A stretch of DNA of 64,000 nucleotides from JAKPCT01 sp029553165 (GTDB lineage: Bacteria; Bacillota; UBA4882; UBA8346), in assembly GCA_035359995.1 (NCBI GenBank), contig DAORZT010000004.1, forward strand, positions 1-64,000, given 5' to 3'. The notes below the pieces were generated by a model. That model was not told the DNA's origin and searched no databases. It saw only the letters and a list, made by a program, of their open reading frames with translations. Position 1 is the first letter of the stretch; each line of letters starts with the position of its first letter. Positions 49,367 through 57,099 of this stretch are shown in pieces. The position numbers and the translations under genes were made by a program.

Positions 49367-49386
49367 GGTACTAAATAAAACCACTA
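49363..49386. promoter_or_regulatory. candidate TrmB operator
   Basis: TAGTGGT (49363-49369) and ACCACTA (49380-49386) form a perfect inverted repeat with a 10-base spacer overlapping the -10 box. Position fits autorepression by the downstream TrmB-family protein (inference). Confidence 0.5.
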
Positions 49387-49402
49387 AATAGGAATGAGAT
49401 TG

Positions 49403-50092
49403 ATGGAGATTGTTGAAATTTTAATTAAAGCTGGCTTTACCAGACATGAATCATTATTGTATTTAACTCTGTGTCAAGAGGGGGAACTCACAGGCTATGA
49501 AGCAGCTAAAATTTCCGGGATTTCCCGCTCAAACGCTTATCTAACCTTGGCCGGATTGGTAGAAAAGGGAGCGGCGTGGAAGATTGATGGTGAGGTTGTC
49601 CGCTATACTCCGGTACCACCTCAGGAATTATGCCTCAATTTAAAGCGCGAGTATCAACAATTATTGGACTATATTGAAGCTCATGCTCCTCAACTGAAGC
49701 AGGAGTCCGACCCATTTATCACGATCAGTGGTGATATTCAGGTAAGGCATAAGGTTAAAAATATAATTAATGAGGCTGAAAAACGTATCTATCTGTCCTT
49801 GAGTAATACTGAACTGAAATTGGTTTATGAGGAGCTTCAGGCCGCGGTATCAAGAGGGCTGAAAGTTGTCCTAATTACGGACCAATTAATTCAAATGGGT
49901 ACTGCAACAGTCTATCTTACTAATAAAACCCCCGGTCAAATCAGATTGATAGCTGATTCGACAGTTGTATTAACGGGCGAATGGGTAAGCAATCTGAAGG
50001 CCAATTGTATATACTCGAAAAATCAGATTTTAGTCGCTCTGATTAAGGATTCGCTTACTAATGAGATTGAGTTGCTTGGCAGGAAAGGGTAA
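49403..50092 (+). CDS. TrmB-family transcriptional regulator
   Basis: 229 residues from ATG at 49403. N-terminal winged helix (LIKAGFTRHESLLYLTLCQEGELTGYEAAKISGISRSNAYLTLAGLVEKGA in parts), a short coiled coil, then a C-terminal effector domain like that of archaeal TrmB/PF11495 (KNIINEAEKRIYLSL, LKVVLITDQ). TrmB proteins sense sugars or metabolites; best known in archaea but present in Bacillota. It is divergent from the two lipoprotein genes and followed by lysA. The target genes are unknown. Confidence 0.85.
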   Translation: MEIVEILIKAGFTRHESLLYLTLCQEGELTGYEAAKISGISRSNAYLTLAGLVEKGAAWKIDGEVVRYTPVPPQELCLNLKREYQQLLDYIEAHAPQLKQESDPFITISGDIQVRHKVKNIINEAEKRIYLSLSNTELKLVYEELQAAVSRGLKVVLITDQLIQMGTATVYLTNKTPGQIRLIADSTVVLTGEWVSNLKANCIYSKNQILVALIKDSLTNEIELLGRKG

Positions 50093-50126
50093 TATTATCT
50101 TCTTTTCTTCCAAAAAAGTATTAATC

Positions 50127-50147
50127 TTTTAAACGTTCAGTTTAAAA
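50127..50147. promoter_or_regulatory. inverted repeat in the lysA leader
   Basis: TTTTAAAC (50127-50134) and GTTTAAAA (50140-50147) around GTTCA, ending 15 bases before the lysA start. The leader (50093-50162) is too short for a lysine riboswitch. May be an operator. Confidence 0.3.
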
Positions 50148-50162
50148 TTTGGAGGTATTATT

Positions 50163-51407
50163 ATGCTAGCAGTTACTGAATTGACTAACTTTTATGGGGA
50201 GACTGACCCGCAAGCGTTGATCGCTAAATATGGCAGCCCGTTATATGTTTATAATGAACGGATCTTGCGCCAGCGCTGCCGGGAGATGAAGGAGTTGGTC
50301 TCATTGGACGGTTTTCGGGTTAATTATTCAACGAAAGCCAATGCCAATTTGGAATTATTAAAGATCATCCGGTCCGAAGGCTTGGATGCGGATGCAATGT
50401 CACCGGGAGAGATTTATGTGCTGTTGAAGGCGGGATTTAAACCGGAACAGATCTTATTTATTCCGAACAATGTTTCCGATCAGGAACTGCAGTATGCGAT
50501 TGATCAGAAGATCAAGATCAGTGTCGACTCGCTTTCGCAACTGGAACGGTTGGGACGGCTTCATCCCGGGGGTGAAGTGGTAGTCCGTTTTAATTCCGGG
50601 GTTGGTGCTGGGCATCATGAAAAAGTAGTGACCGGAGGTTCGAAGACGAAGTTTGGAGTTAATCCGGGGCAGATTGCAGCAGTTAAAGAACTAGTGGCCC
50701 GCTATCGCCTGAAATTGATCGGGATCAATCAACATATCGGATCATTATTTTTGGAGGAGAAACCCTATCTGGATGGGGTTAAAGCGTTGTTAGCAATTGC
50801 AGTCCAATTTGAAGGATTAAGCTTTGTTGACTTTGGTGGCGGTTTTGGAATCCCATATCGGAAACAGGAAAGTCAGGCGCGGTTGGATTTAACCAAATTA
50901 TGCACCCAATTAACCGGGTTGTTAAGCAATTGGCGGGCAACCTATAATCCTGCAGTTGAGTTTAAGATTGAACCGGGACGTTATTTGGTAGCCGAGTCCG
51001 GTGTCCTCTTAGGGACGGTTTACGCACACAAAGAAAATGGCGGCACGACCTATATCGGGACTGATCTGGGTTTCAATGTACTGATTCGCCCAGCGCTGTA
51101 TGATTCCCATCATGATCTTGAGGTCTACCGCAATGGTAAAGTGGTGTCAAGGACAGAACTGCAACCGGTGACCGTGGTGGGCAATATCTGTGAGACAGGA
51201 GACATTATGGCGAAAGAGCGCGAACTGCCGTTGATTGAAGAGGGGGATCTTCTCGGAGTAATGGATGCCGGCGGTTATGGTTATGTGATGAGTTCCAATT
51301 ACAATAACCGGTTGCGGCCGGCAGAGGTGCTGATCGATCAGAATGGGGACGACCGTTTAATCCGCCGGAGGGAGACATTTGAAGATTTGGTTGCTTGTTG
51401 TGTGTGA
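50163..51407 (+). CDS. lysA: diaminopimelate decarboxylase LysA
   Basis: PLP enzyme for the last step of lysine synthesis. 414 residues. PLP-lysine in NYSTKANANLELL, the glycine loop FVDFGGGFGIPY, INQHIGSLF in place of the usual HIGSQ stretch, EPGRYLVAESG, and the substrate Cys in VGNICETGDIM. Start ATG with GGAGGT. It is not in a dap operon; it follows a TrmB regulator. Confidence 0.92.
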   Translation: MLAVTELTNFYGETDPQALIAKYGSPLYVYNERILRQRCREMKELVSLDGFRVNYSTKANANLELLKIIRSEGLDADAMSPGEIYVLLKAGFKPEQILFIPNNVSDQELQYAIDQKIKISVDSLSQLERLGRLHPGGEVVVRFNSGVGAGHHEKVVTGGSKTKFGVNPGQIAAVKELVARYRLKLIGINQHIGSLFLEEKPYLDGVKALLAIAVQFEGLSFVDFGGGFGIPYRKQESQARLDLTKLCTQLTGLLSNWRATYNPAVEFKIEPGRYLVAESGVLLGTVYAHKENGGTTYIGTDLGFNVLIRPALYDSHHDLEVYRNGKVVSRTELQPVTVVGNICETGDIMAKERELPLIEEGDLLGVMDAGGYGYVMSSNYNNRLRPAEVLIDQNGDDRLIRRRETFEDLVACCV

Positions 51408-51443
51408 GAGTTACTGTTTGAATAGGTATGAAATAAAAGGATT

Positions 51444-51469
51444 GCGAGCAGTTTAGTTGAGCTGCTCGC
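51444..51469. terminator. hairpin between lysA and the convergent VOC fusion gene
   Basis: GCGAGCAG (51444-51451) pairs with CTGCTCGC (51462-51469), 8 bp with a 10-base loop. The following T-run is weak, so efficiency is doubtful. Confidence 0.5.
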
Positions 51470-51489
51470 TTGTTGAAGATTTTCTATTT

Positions 51490-52773
51490 TTACATGATGG
51501 TTAATTGGTTGCCGTCGGGATCGTGGATGATCAGGCAGTCTCCGTAACTTTCATGCAACAGCTTAAAGTTCTGATACTGCTTCTCTTCCAGCCGCTGTAC
51601 AATTGCCTCCAAATTGCCGCGGACGGCAATTTCGACTGGGCCTTTGCCCTTACCCCAGTATTCCTCTTTCCACAGACAGATCTGGAGTGAATCAGCATCG
51701 AAGCCAAATTTTATCCCGTCTAGTTCGTTATTGTATCCCGGGAAGGTAATGGGAATTTCCAGGAGATCGTGGTAGAATGATTTCATTTTTTCAATTTGTG
51801 CGGTATGTAAATTGATGCAGTATAGTTTTCTGATCGGCGGTTTTTTCACAGGAAGCTCTCCGTTTATTTCCTGTAAAAACTTGAGGTTCATGATGATCAG
51901 GTGTGCTTTCCACCAATTTTTTGCAAGACACCATTCTTCGGGATAACCCCCCCACTGCCAGTTGACTGTCCAGGTACCGTCCGGAAGTTGGGTGTTTCTG
52001 ATAAACTCGCATTCGTATTGTGCCAATTCTGCAAAGTGTTGATAGAGGAAACTCTCTTTGTTGGTAAAGAAATTTGAAGGCTTACAGACATAATTCGTCT
52101 CCCACAACTCCCGGTCCCAGGTTAAGGCTTTCTTGACCTTCTCTACCAGGAGCTTTTCCACAGCCACGATCTGCAGTTCCTCAGTCAGTCCTGCTTGGTG
52201 GCAATATTCGGTCATTCTGACATAACAGGCCAGGAGATGCATTTCAGCACCGTTGTCCGTATTCTGCAGATATTGGATCGCTTCCTTGGTGATCGCATAG
52301 CATTTTTGGTACAAACTGCTGTTTTTGGCGGCAAATCTTAAAGCAAAGCTTGCCAAGGCAGCGGTTGGATTGTAATTAATTGCATTATGGTTTTTACTGT
52401 TGTAGGTCCACCATGGGGCATGCGGGTAGTCGTTATTGGTAGGGACGGTATTGAGCCAGAATTTGCCGTTAAAGTCCTTGCCACTGTCTAAGTAGGCCAG
52501 GATGCCCCGGATGATTGGATGACCTTCTGAAAGGCCGATCTCATTAAGGATTTCGGTTGCAGCCCAGGTCTGGACCGGAGAAGAGGTAGGGTTGAAACAA
52601 TCTGCTTCCAAAGCATGTCCAAAGCCACCGTCTTCATTTTGGTACTCTGCAAGTGCTGCCAAGACGGCTTCCCGGCTCCCATTCTCAAATAGATACCGGA
52701 ACCGGGCCCGCTCGATGGGTCTGGCGTTAAAACAGATCCATTTTCTTGCTTTATCGAAAATACTTCTTTCCAT
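51490..52773 (-). CDS. terpenoid-cyclase-fold protein fused to a VOC/glyoxalase domain
   Basis: 427 residues. The first 300 resemble the alpha/alpha-toroid prenyltransferase/squalene-cyclase fold: EYQNEDGGFGHALEADC, YLQNTDNGAEMHLLA and LPDGTWTVNWQWGG are QW-like repeats. Residues 305-427 are a VOC domain (KLYCINLHTAQIEKMKSFYHDLLEIPITF, then IIHDPDGNQLTIM). Neither part has an assigned substrate. Toroid part alone is common as a hypothetical protein; joined to VOC it may be a two-domain enzyme. By eye it seems more G+C-rich than its neighbours, which may hint at acquisition. Start ATG after AAGGGG. Confidence 0.7.
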   Translation of the reverse strand: MERSIFDKARKWICFNARPIERARFRYLFENGSREAVLAALAEYQNEDGGFGHALEADCFNPTSSPVQTWAATEILNEIGLSEGHPIIRGILAYLDSGKDFNGKFWLNTVPTNNDYPHAPWWTYNSKNHNAINYNPTAALASFALRFAAKNSSLYQKCYAITKEAIQYLQNTDNGAEMHLLACYVRMTEYCHQAGLTEELQIVAVEKLLVEKVKKALTWDRELWETNYVCKPSNFFTNKESFLYQHFAELAQYECEFIRNTQLPDGTWTVNWQWGGYPEEWCLAKNWWKAHLIIMNLKFLQEINGELPVKKPPIRKLYCINLHTAQIEKMKSFYHDLLEIPITFPGYNNELDGIKFGFDADSLQICLWKEEYWGKGKGPVEIAVRGNLEAIVQRLEEKQYQNFKLLHESYGDCLIIHDPDGNQLTIM

Positions 52774-52857
52774 GTTGATAGCCCCTTAATTTTAATATTT
52801 AATCAATACCAAAAAAATGTATCGGCAAATGTGACATGATATCTGAGTAAATCGAAC

Positions 52858-52926
52858 CCAACGGACATCAAAAAATCTGATGTAAAGGCGCTTAATTTGT
52901 AACGTGGTAAAATCTTCTTTCGTTAT
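52858..52926 (-). pseudogene. relic of a second copy of the 48179 lipoprotein gene
   Basis: Reading the minus strand, this gives ITKEDFTTLQIKRLYIRFFDVRW in effect, which matches LSTLQKLQIKRLYIRFFDVKW of the lipoprotein; 23 bases (52865-52887) are identical to 49062-49084. Nothing homologous remains on either side. The surrounding intergenic stretch (52774-53133) holds no other gene that I can see. Confidence 0.6.
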
Positions 52927-53133
52927 TGACAATAATAGGTTATCAGAATATGTTAAAAAATAAAAGATTAAACTTCTATTTTAGATTTTTTATTTTTTTA
53001 TTTTTGGCGGAACTCCTCTGGTTAAAAATATCATTATCTTTTAATCCGTTATGCAAGATTCTATTTTGTAGCAGGTAAGCTTTTGTTGCTGTAGAATTGT
53101 AATGTAAGAAAATAATGATTGTGTTGGTGGACG

Positions 53134-55593
53134 ATGGACGTACAGCGATTTTTAAAAAAACTAACTTCTGATCAATATTATCAAGGACAAATTGCGTTTA
53201 TCAAAGAGTTACCCAGCCGCGAAGCAGTTTACGGGGATGTCAGTCCACCATTACCGGAGACAATCCAACGGTTGCTGTTAGCACGGGGAATTGAAAAACT
53301 ATATTCGCATCAAGCGGCGGCGATCAATGCCATTAGAGAGGGTCAACATACCGTTGTAGTTACCGGGACTGCCAGCGGAAAAACGCTCTGTTACCATCTG
53401 CCGGTTTTGGAGCGTTTTGTAAACGACCAACGTTCCCGGGCTTTATTTTTATATCCTACCAAAGCGTTGGCCCAAGACCAGTTGAAGACGTTGCTCCGTC
53501 TTACTGAAAACCTCACCGGACTAAAACCGGTGATGGGCACTTATGATGGCGATACTCCGGTAAGCAGCCGGAAACGGTTACGGGATTCGGGAAATTTTAT
53601 CCTCATCAATCCGGATATGTTACACCAGGGGATCTTGCCCAAACATCCGGGATGGTCGCAGTTTTTCGCTAATTTACATTATGTTGTGATTGATGAGGTC
53701 CATACATACCGGGGGGTTTTTGGCTCTAATGTTGCTAATGTGATCCGGCGCTTAAAACGAATCTGCAGCCACTATGGCAGTCAACCGGTCTTCATTGCTA
53801 CTTCGGCAACGATCAATAATCCTTTAGAACACGCTCAGAGTTTACTCGGTTGTGAGATGCAACTGATCAATAACGATGGCGCACCGCGCGGCAGAAAGTA
53901 TTTTGTGTTCTGGAATCCGCCGCATTTGGACGAAAGTAAGACCGAACGGAAAAGTGCCAACTCGGAAGCGGCACAGTTAATGACGGAACTACTGAAGGAA
54001 CGGATCCCGACGATTACTTTTGCGAAAGCCCGGGTGGTTACGGAGCTGATCTATCGTTATGTCCAGGACCAACTGGAGCGGCAAAGCCCTTCACTTGCGA
54101 AAAAGATTCGCGCTTATCGCGGTGGATACTTACCGGAAGAGCGCCGTGAGATTGAACGACAACTCTTTGAAGGAGAACTCCTTGGAGTTACCAGTACCAA
54201 TGCCTTAGAGTTAGGAATTGATATTGGACAGTTGGAGGCTTGTCTGGTGGTTGGGTATCCTGGAACAATTGCTTCCACTTGGCAACAAGCAGGTCGGGTT
54301 GGGCGTGCGAAGGAAGATTCATTAGTGATCTTTATCCCGCATCAAAATCCGATTGACCAGTATTTGATTAAAAATACGGCCTACTTTTTTGAACAGAATC
54401 CGGAAACCGCAGTGATCGATCCCAACAATCCTCATATCTTATTGGGACACTTGCGAAGTGCTGCGTTTGAAGCACCATTGACAGCCGGTGATTGTTATCA
54501 GTTTGGCGAATATGCTTTGGCATTGATGGAACTGCTGGGTGAGGCAGGGCAACTCAAGGAGATGGGCGCTAAGTGGTACTGGCGGACTACCGGTTTTCCG
54601 GCCGCAGATGTTAGTTTGCGGAATATTTCTGATAATGTCTTTAGTATTGTCGATCTCTCAAACAATAAAGTGATCGGGACACTGGATGAGTTAAGCGCTT
54701 ATCAGCAGATTTATACCGAAGCGATCTATCTCCATGATGGTGAGACCTACTTTGTCAAAGAGATGAATGTACCCCAGAAGATCTCTTATGTTGAAAAACT
54801 GGAGGTTGATTACTATACCCAATCAATTACCGAAGTACAGATAACCGTCTGTTCAACGGATCTCGAACAGCAGTTGGAGAAGGCAACAGTTGGATTTGGC
54901 GGGGTTGAGGTGATGATCAAACCATACCTGTTTCGTAAGATTAAGTTCGGTTCCCGGGACAGTATCGGATTTGGGAAGATTGATCTTGAACCGCAGGTGA
55001 TGCAGACCAATGCTTTTTGGTTACTGCCGCCGCCATCAACCCTTAATCTGGTTAAAAGCTTTGGCAAGGACCCGGTCGAGAGTATGCTGGCAATAGCGAA
55101 TGTGCTTACCGAAGTTTTACCATTCTTAGTAATGTGTGATACCAGTGATATTGGATCCATTGTTGATCTGGCTAATCATGGCGCTCCGGCGCTCTTTGTT
55201 TATGATAAATATCCGGGTGGCATCGGATTTGCCCATCGCTCGTTTGAGAAAGTAGCCGCAGTTTGTTTGGCAGCCTGTAATTTAATCACTAGTTGTCAGT
55301 GTGATTCAGGGTGTCCGTCTTGTGTTGGTTCACCGTTACCACCCAATCCGCAGTTGGATCCGGACACTGCCGGTAAAGGGCGAATCCCTGATAAAGAAGG
55401 TGCACTGGTGATCCTTCATGACCTGTTAGGGTTGGAACCATATATCCCAACTTCGATCCGGAGCAGTAACAGTAGTGTAAAAAACTCAAGTGATTCGATC
55501 GAATATCCGAAACTAGTAAGGTTACCGGAGAAGATTGAGGAACAACTACGTCAAAAACTGGCAGGTATCAAGCGCAATCCCAAGAATTCTTAA
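53134..55593 (+). CDS. mrfA: MrfA/YprA-like DEAD-box helicase with DUF1998
   Basis: 819 residues from ATG at 53134. Walker A in GTASGKTLCYHLPVLE, DEVH in VIDEVHTYRG, motif III TSATINNP, then ELGIDIGQLEACLVVGYPG and QQAGRVGRA. The C-terminal DUF1998 region carries the four-cysteine cluster SCQCDSGCPSCVG. MrfA of Bacillus is a helicase for repair of mitomycin-type damage, acting with the nuclease MrfB (YprB); no mrfB is next to this gene. It precedes the MTA phosphorylase gene by 12 bases, so the two may be cotranscribed. Confidence 0.88.
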   Translation: MDVQRFLKKLTSDQYYQGQIAFIKELPSREAVYGDVSPPLPETIQRLLLARGIEKLYSHQAAAINAIREGQHTVVVTGTASGKTLCYHLPVLERFVNDQRSRALFLYPTKALAQDQLKTLLRLTENLTGLKPVMGTYDGDTPVSSRKRLRDSGNFILINPDMLHQGILPKHPGWSQFFANLHYVVIDEVHTYRGVFGSNVANVIRRLKRICSHYGSQPVFIATSATINNPLEHAQSLLGCEMQLINNDGAPRGRKYFVFWNPPHLDESKTERKSANSEAAQLMTELLKERIPTITFAKARVVTELIYRYVQDQLERQSPSLAKKIRAYRGGYLPEERREIERQLFEGELLGVTSTNALELGIDIGQLEACLVVGYPGTIASTWQQAGRVGRAKEDSLVIFIPHQNPIDQYLIKNTAYFFEQNPETAVIDPNNPHILLGHLRSAAFEAPLTAGDCYQFGEYALALMELLGEAGQLKEMGAKWYWRTTGFPAADVSLRNISDNVFSIVDLSNNKVIGTLDELSAYQQIYTEAIYLHDGETYFVKEMNVPQKISYVEKLEVDYYTQSITEVQITVCSTDLEQQLEKATVGFGGVEVMIKPYLFRKIKFGSRDSIGFGKIDLEPQVMQTNAFWLLPPPSTLNLVKSFGKDPVESMLAIANVLTEVLPFLVMCDTSDIGSIVDLANHGAPALFVYDKYPGGIGFAHRSFEKVAAVCLAACNLITSCQCDSGCPSCVGSPLPPNPQLDPDTAGKGRIPDKEGALVILHDLLGLEPYIPTSIRSSNSSVKNSSDSIEYPKLVRLPEKIEEQLRQKLAGIKRNPKNS

Positions 55594-55605
55594 GGAGGAA
55601 AAAAG

Positions 55606-56388
55606 ATGGAGCAGATTAGCTTAGCGTTGATTGGCGGTTCTGGTTTTTATCAGCCCGGGATGTTGGCGGAGACTCGAAATCAGGAGTTAATTACACCATA
55701 TGGGAAGGCCAATGTTATCATTGGAAGGCTTAATGATAAATCAATTGCTTTTTTGGCACGTCATGGAGCCGGTCATTCTTTGTTACCGCACCAATTAAAT
55801 TATCGTGCTAATCTTTGGGGTTTAAAGGAGCTTGGTGTTAAAAGAATATTGGCAACCACTGCGGTTGGTAGTTTACAACCGGATTTGGGACCCGGTTCAT
55901 TGGTGATCATCGATCAATTTTTGGATTTTACTAAAAATCGGCCGTTGACATTTTTTGAAAATAATGATGTCCATCGCGCACATGTTGATGTCACTGAACC
56001 ATACTGCTCTTATCTGCGGGCGGAATTGAAAGCGGCAGCCCAGAGAAGAAATATTCCGGTTCGTTTTGGCGGTTGTTATGTTTGTGCCGAAGGCCCTCGC
56101 TACGAAACTGCGGCTGAGATCAGGATGTATCGGATGCTTGGCGGTGATGTTGTAGGGATGACTGGGGTACCAGAGGTGGTTTTAGCCCGGGAATTGGGTA
56201 TCTGTTATGCTAATATCAGTATTATTACCAATTTTGCTGCTGGGATCAACCAACAGCCGTTGACCCACAAAGAAGTGGTGGAGGTCATGAATGAAAATCA
56301 GGCGAAGTTGCGGACTTTGATTATGGATTGTTTTGCAGCTGAAGATGGTAATTTTGAATGTAATTGTTGTGGCCGTAGCGAGCAATAA
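55606..56388 (+). CDS. mtnP: S-methyl-5'-thioadenosine (or thioinosine) phosphorylase
   Basis: 260 residues. LALIGGSGFY, FLARHGAGHSLLPHQLNYRAN, ATTAVGSLQPDLGPGSLVI, CAEGPRYETAAEIRMYRMLGGDVVGMTGVPEVVLARELGI (in part) and ITNFAAGI match the MTAP/MTIP family. It salvages the purine and methylthioribose from polyamine or SAM metabolism, or acts as a related nucleoside phosphorylase; the exact base cannot be read. Its C-terminus has an unusual CNCCG cluster. Ribosome-binding site AAGGAGG. Confidence 0.85.
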   Translation: MEQISLALIGGSGFYQPGMLAETRNQELITPYGKANVIIGRLNDKSIAFLARHGAGHSLLPHQLNYRANLWGLKELGVKRILATTAVGSLQPDLGPGSLVIIDQFLDFTKNRPLTFFENNDVHRAHVDVTEPYCSYLRAELKAAAQRRNIPVRFGGCYVCAEGPRYETAAEIRMYRMLGGDVVGMTGVPEVVLARELGICYANISIITNFAAGINQQPLTHKEVVEVMNENQAKLRTLIMDCFAAEDGNFECNCCGRSEQ

Positions 56389-56391
56389 AAA

Positions 56392-56418
56392 GAGACCGAT
56401 TTAAATCGGTCCTTTTTT
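56392..56418. terminator. bidirectional terminator after mtnP
   Basis: GACCGATTT (56394-56402) is followed directly by AAATCGGTC (56403-56411), with a T-run on the plus strand. The minus-strand zinc-ribbon gene ends inside it: its TAA is formed by bases of the stem. Confidence 0.8.
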
Positions 56419-56532
56419 ATTGCTGGGAATACCATAACGCGGGAAGCTATGGTAGACCTGAAAACATTGCGGGCAGAACCACTTACCGTCAGCTGGAAGG
56501 AGACGATGGCGGTTGCAGGTTGGACAAAGCAT
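56401..56532 (-). CDS. 43-residue zinc-ribbon microprotein
   Basis: The minus strand gives a 43-residue product beginning MLCPTCNRHRLLPADGKWFC and continuing PQCFQVYHSFPRYGIPSNKK, with two CPxC pairs 14 residues apart, the geometry of a zinc ribbon. AGAGGTGA lies just before the ATG at 56532. The last codons run into the mtnP terminator. Function is unknown; such short ribbons may bind nucleic acid or a protein partner. Confidence 0.6.
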   Translation of the reverse strand: MLCPTCNRHRLLPADGKWFCPQCFQVYHSFPRYGIPSNKKGPI

Positions 56533-56693
56533 CGCTGTCACCTCTTAACTATAAAGATAGATTATATTATATAAAATGTCTAGTTAAATGATGCTGGGAT
56601 TTATGTGAAGATTTGGTTGTGGTTTTATAAAATTTTTCTTGGTGTTCTTTCAATCCCGAAGAGAAATAATAGCTAGGGAAGGAGGGAATGATT

Positions 56694-56861
56694 TTGGCCA
56701 AGAAAAATAAAAAACAAAGTTTTACAAACCAAGGGATGAATTTTAAAATCGCCCGGGAAACCAATCCTCAGGCAGATCCGGAGTTTGCTTCCGAATTTCC
56801 AACCAATACAGGTAAAGCAGGAAAGAATCAGCAGCAGTCGCAGCAGAAGAATCAACAGTAA
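56694..56861 (+). CDS. gamma-type small acid-soluble spore protein-like
   Basis: 55 residues from TTG at 56694, 7 bases after GGAGGG (an ATG at 56688 is too close to that site). The product is rich in Gln, Asn and Lys, with PEFASEFP near residue 33. The EFASE word is the recognition site cut by GPR in gamma-type SASPs, and the composition (QQQSQQKNQQ tail) fits. Gamma-SASPs do not bind DNA; they store amino acids for germination. The matching protease gene gpr is at 17728. Confidence 0.65.
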   Translation: MAKKNKKQSFTNQGMNFKIARETNPQADPEFASEFPTNTGKAGKNQQQSQQKNQQ

Positions 56862-56877
56862 GGATTTTATAATTAAA

Positions 56878-56922
56878 GGGCTGTTGTTAAACTACTTTTC
56901 AAGTAGGGCAACGCCCGTTTTT
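56878..56922 (+). terminator. terminator after the SASP-like gene
   Basis: GGGC/GCCC and GTTG/CAAC form an outer stem and CTACTT/AAGTAG an inner one, followed by GTTTTTATT. It resembles the terminator after gltX (58600) in sequence and layout. The following 56923-57099 contain nothing I recognise, and no T-box precedes gltX. Confidence 0.65.
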
Positions 56923-57099
56923 ATTGATGGGTTAACACTCATAAAGTCTTCCCTTAAGATTCAAGGTATGATATTATTATTTGGGATCATTTTGGCATGA
57001 TTTAGAAACTAAGCAGGACTAATTGATCATACATTTTGTGGTTAATTTTAATTAAACAGCAAGAGCGATTTAAAAAAGTATTTTGAGGGAGTGGGCTTT

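Noticed and set aside
50093..50162. Lysine riboswitch before lysA
   Set aside because: The leader is only 70 bases and has none of the conserved L-box parts; only a simple inverted repeat is present.
56923..57099. T-box leader before gltX
   Set aside because: No T-box sequence (AGGGTGG-type) or specifier structure could be found.
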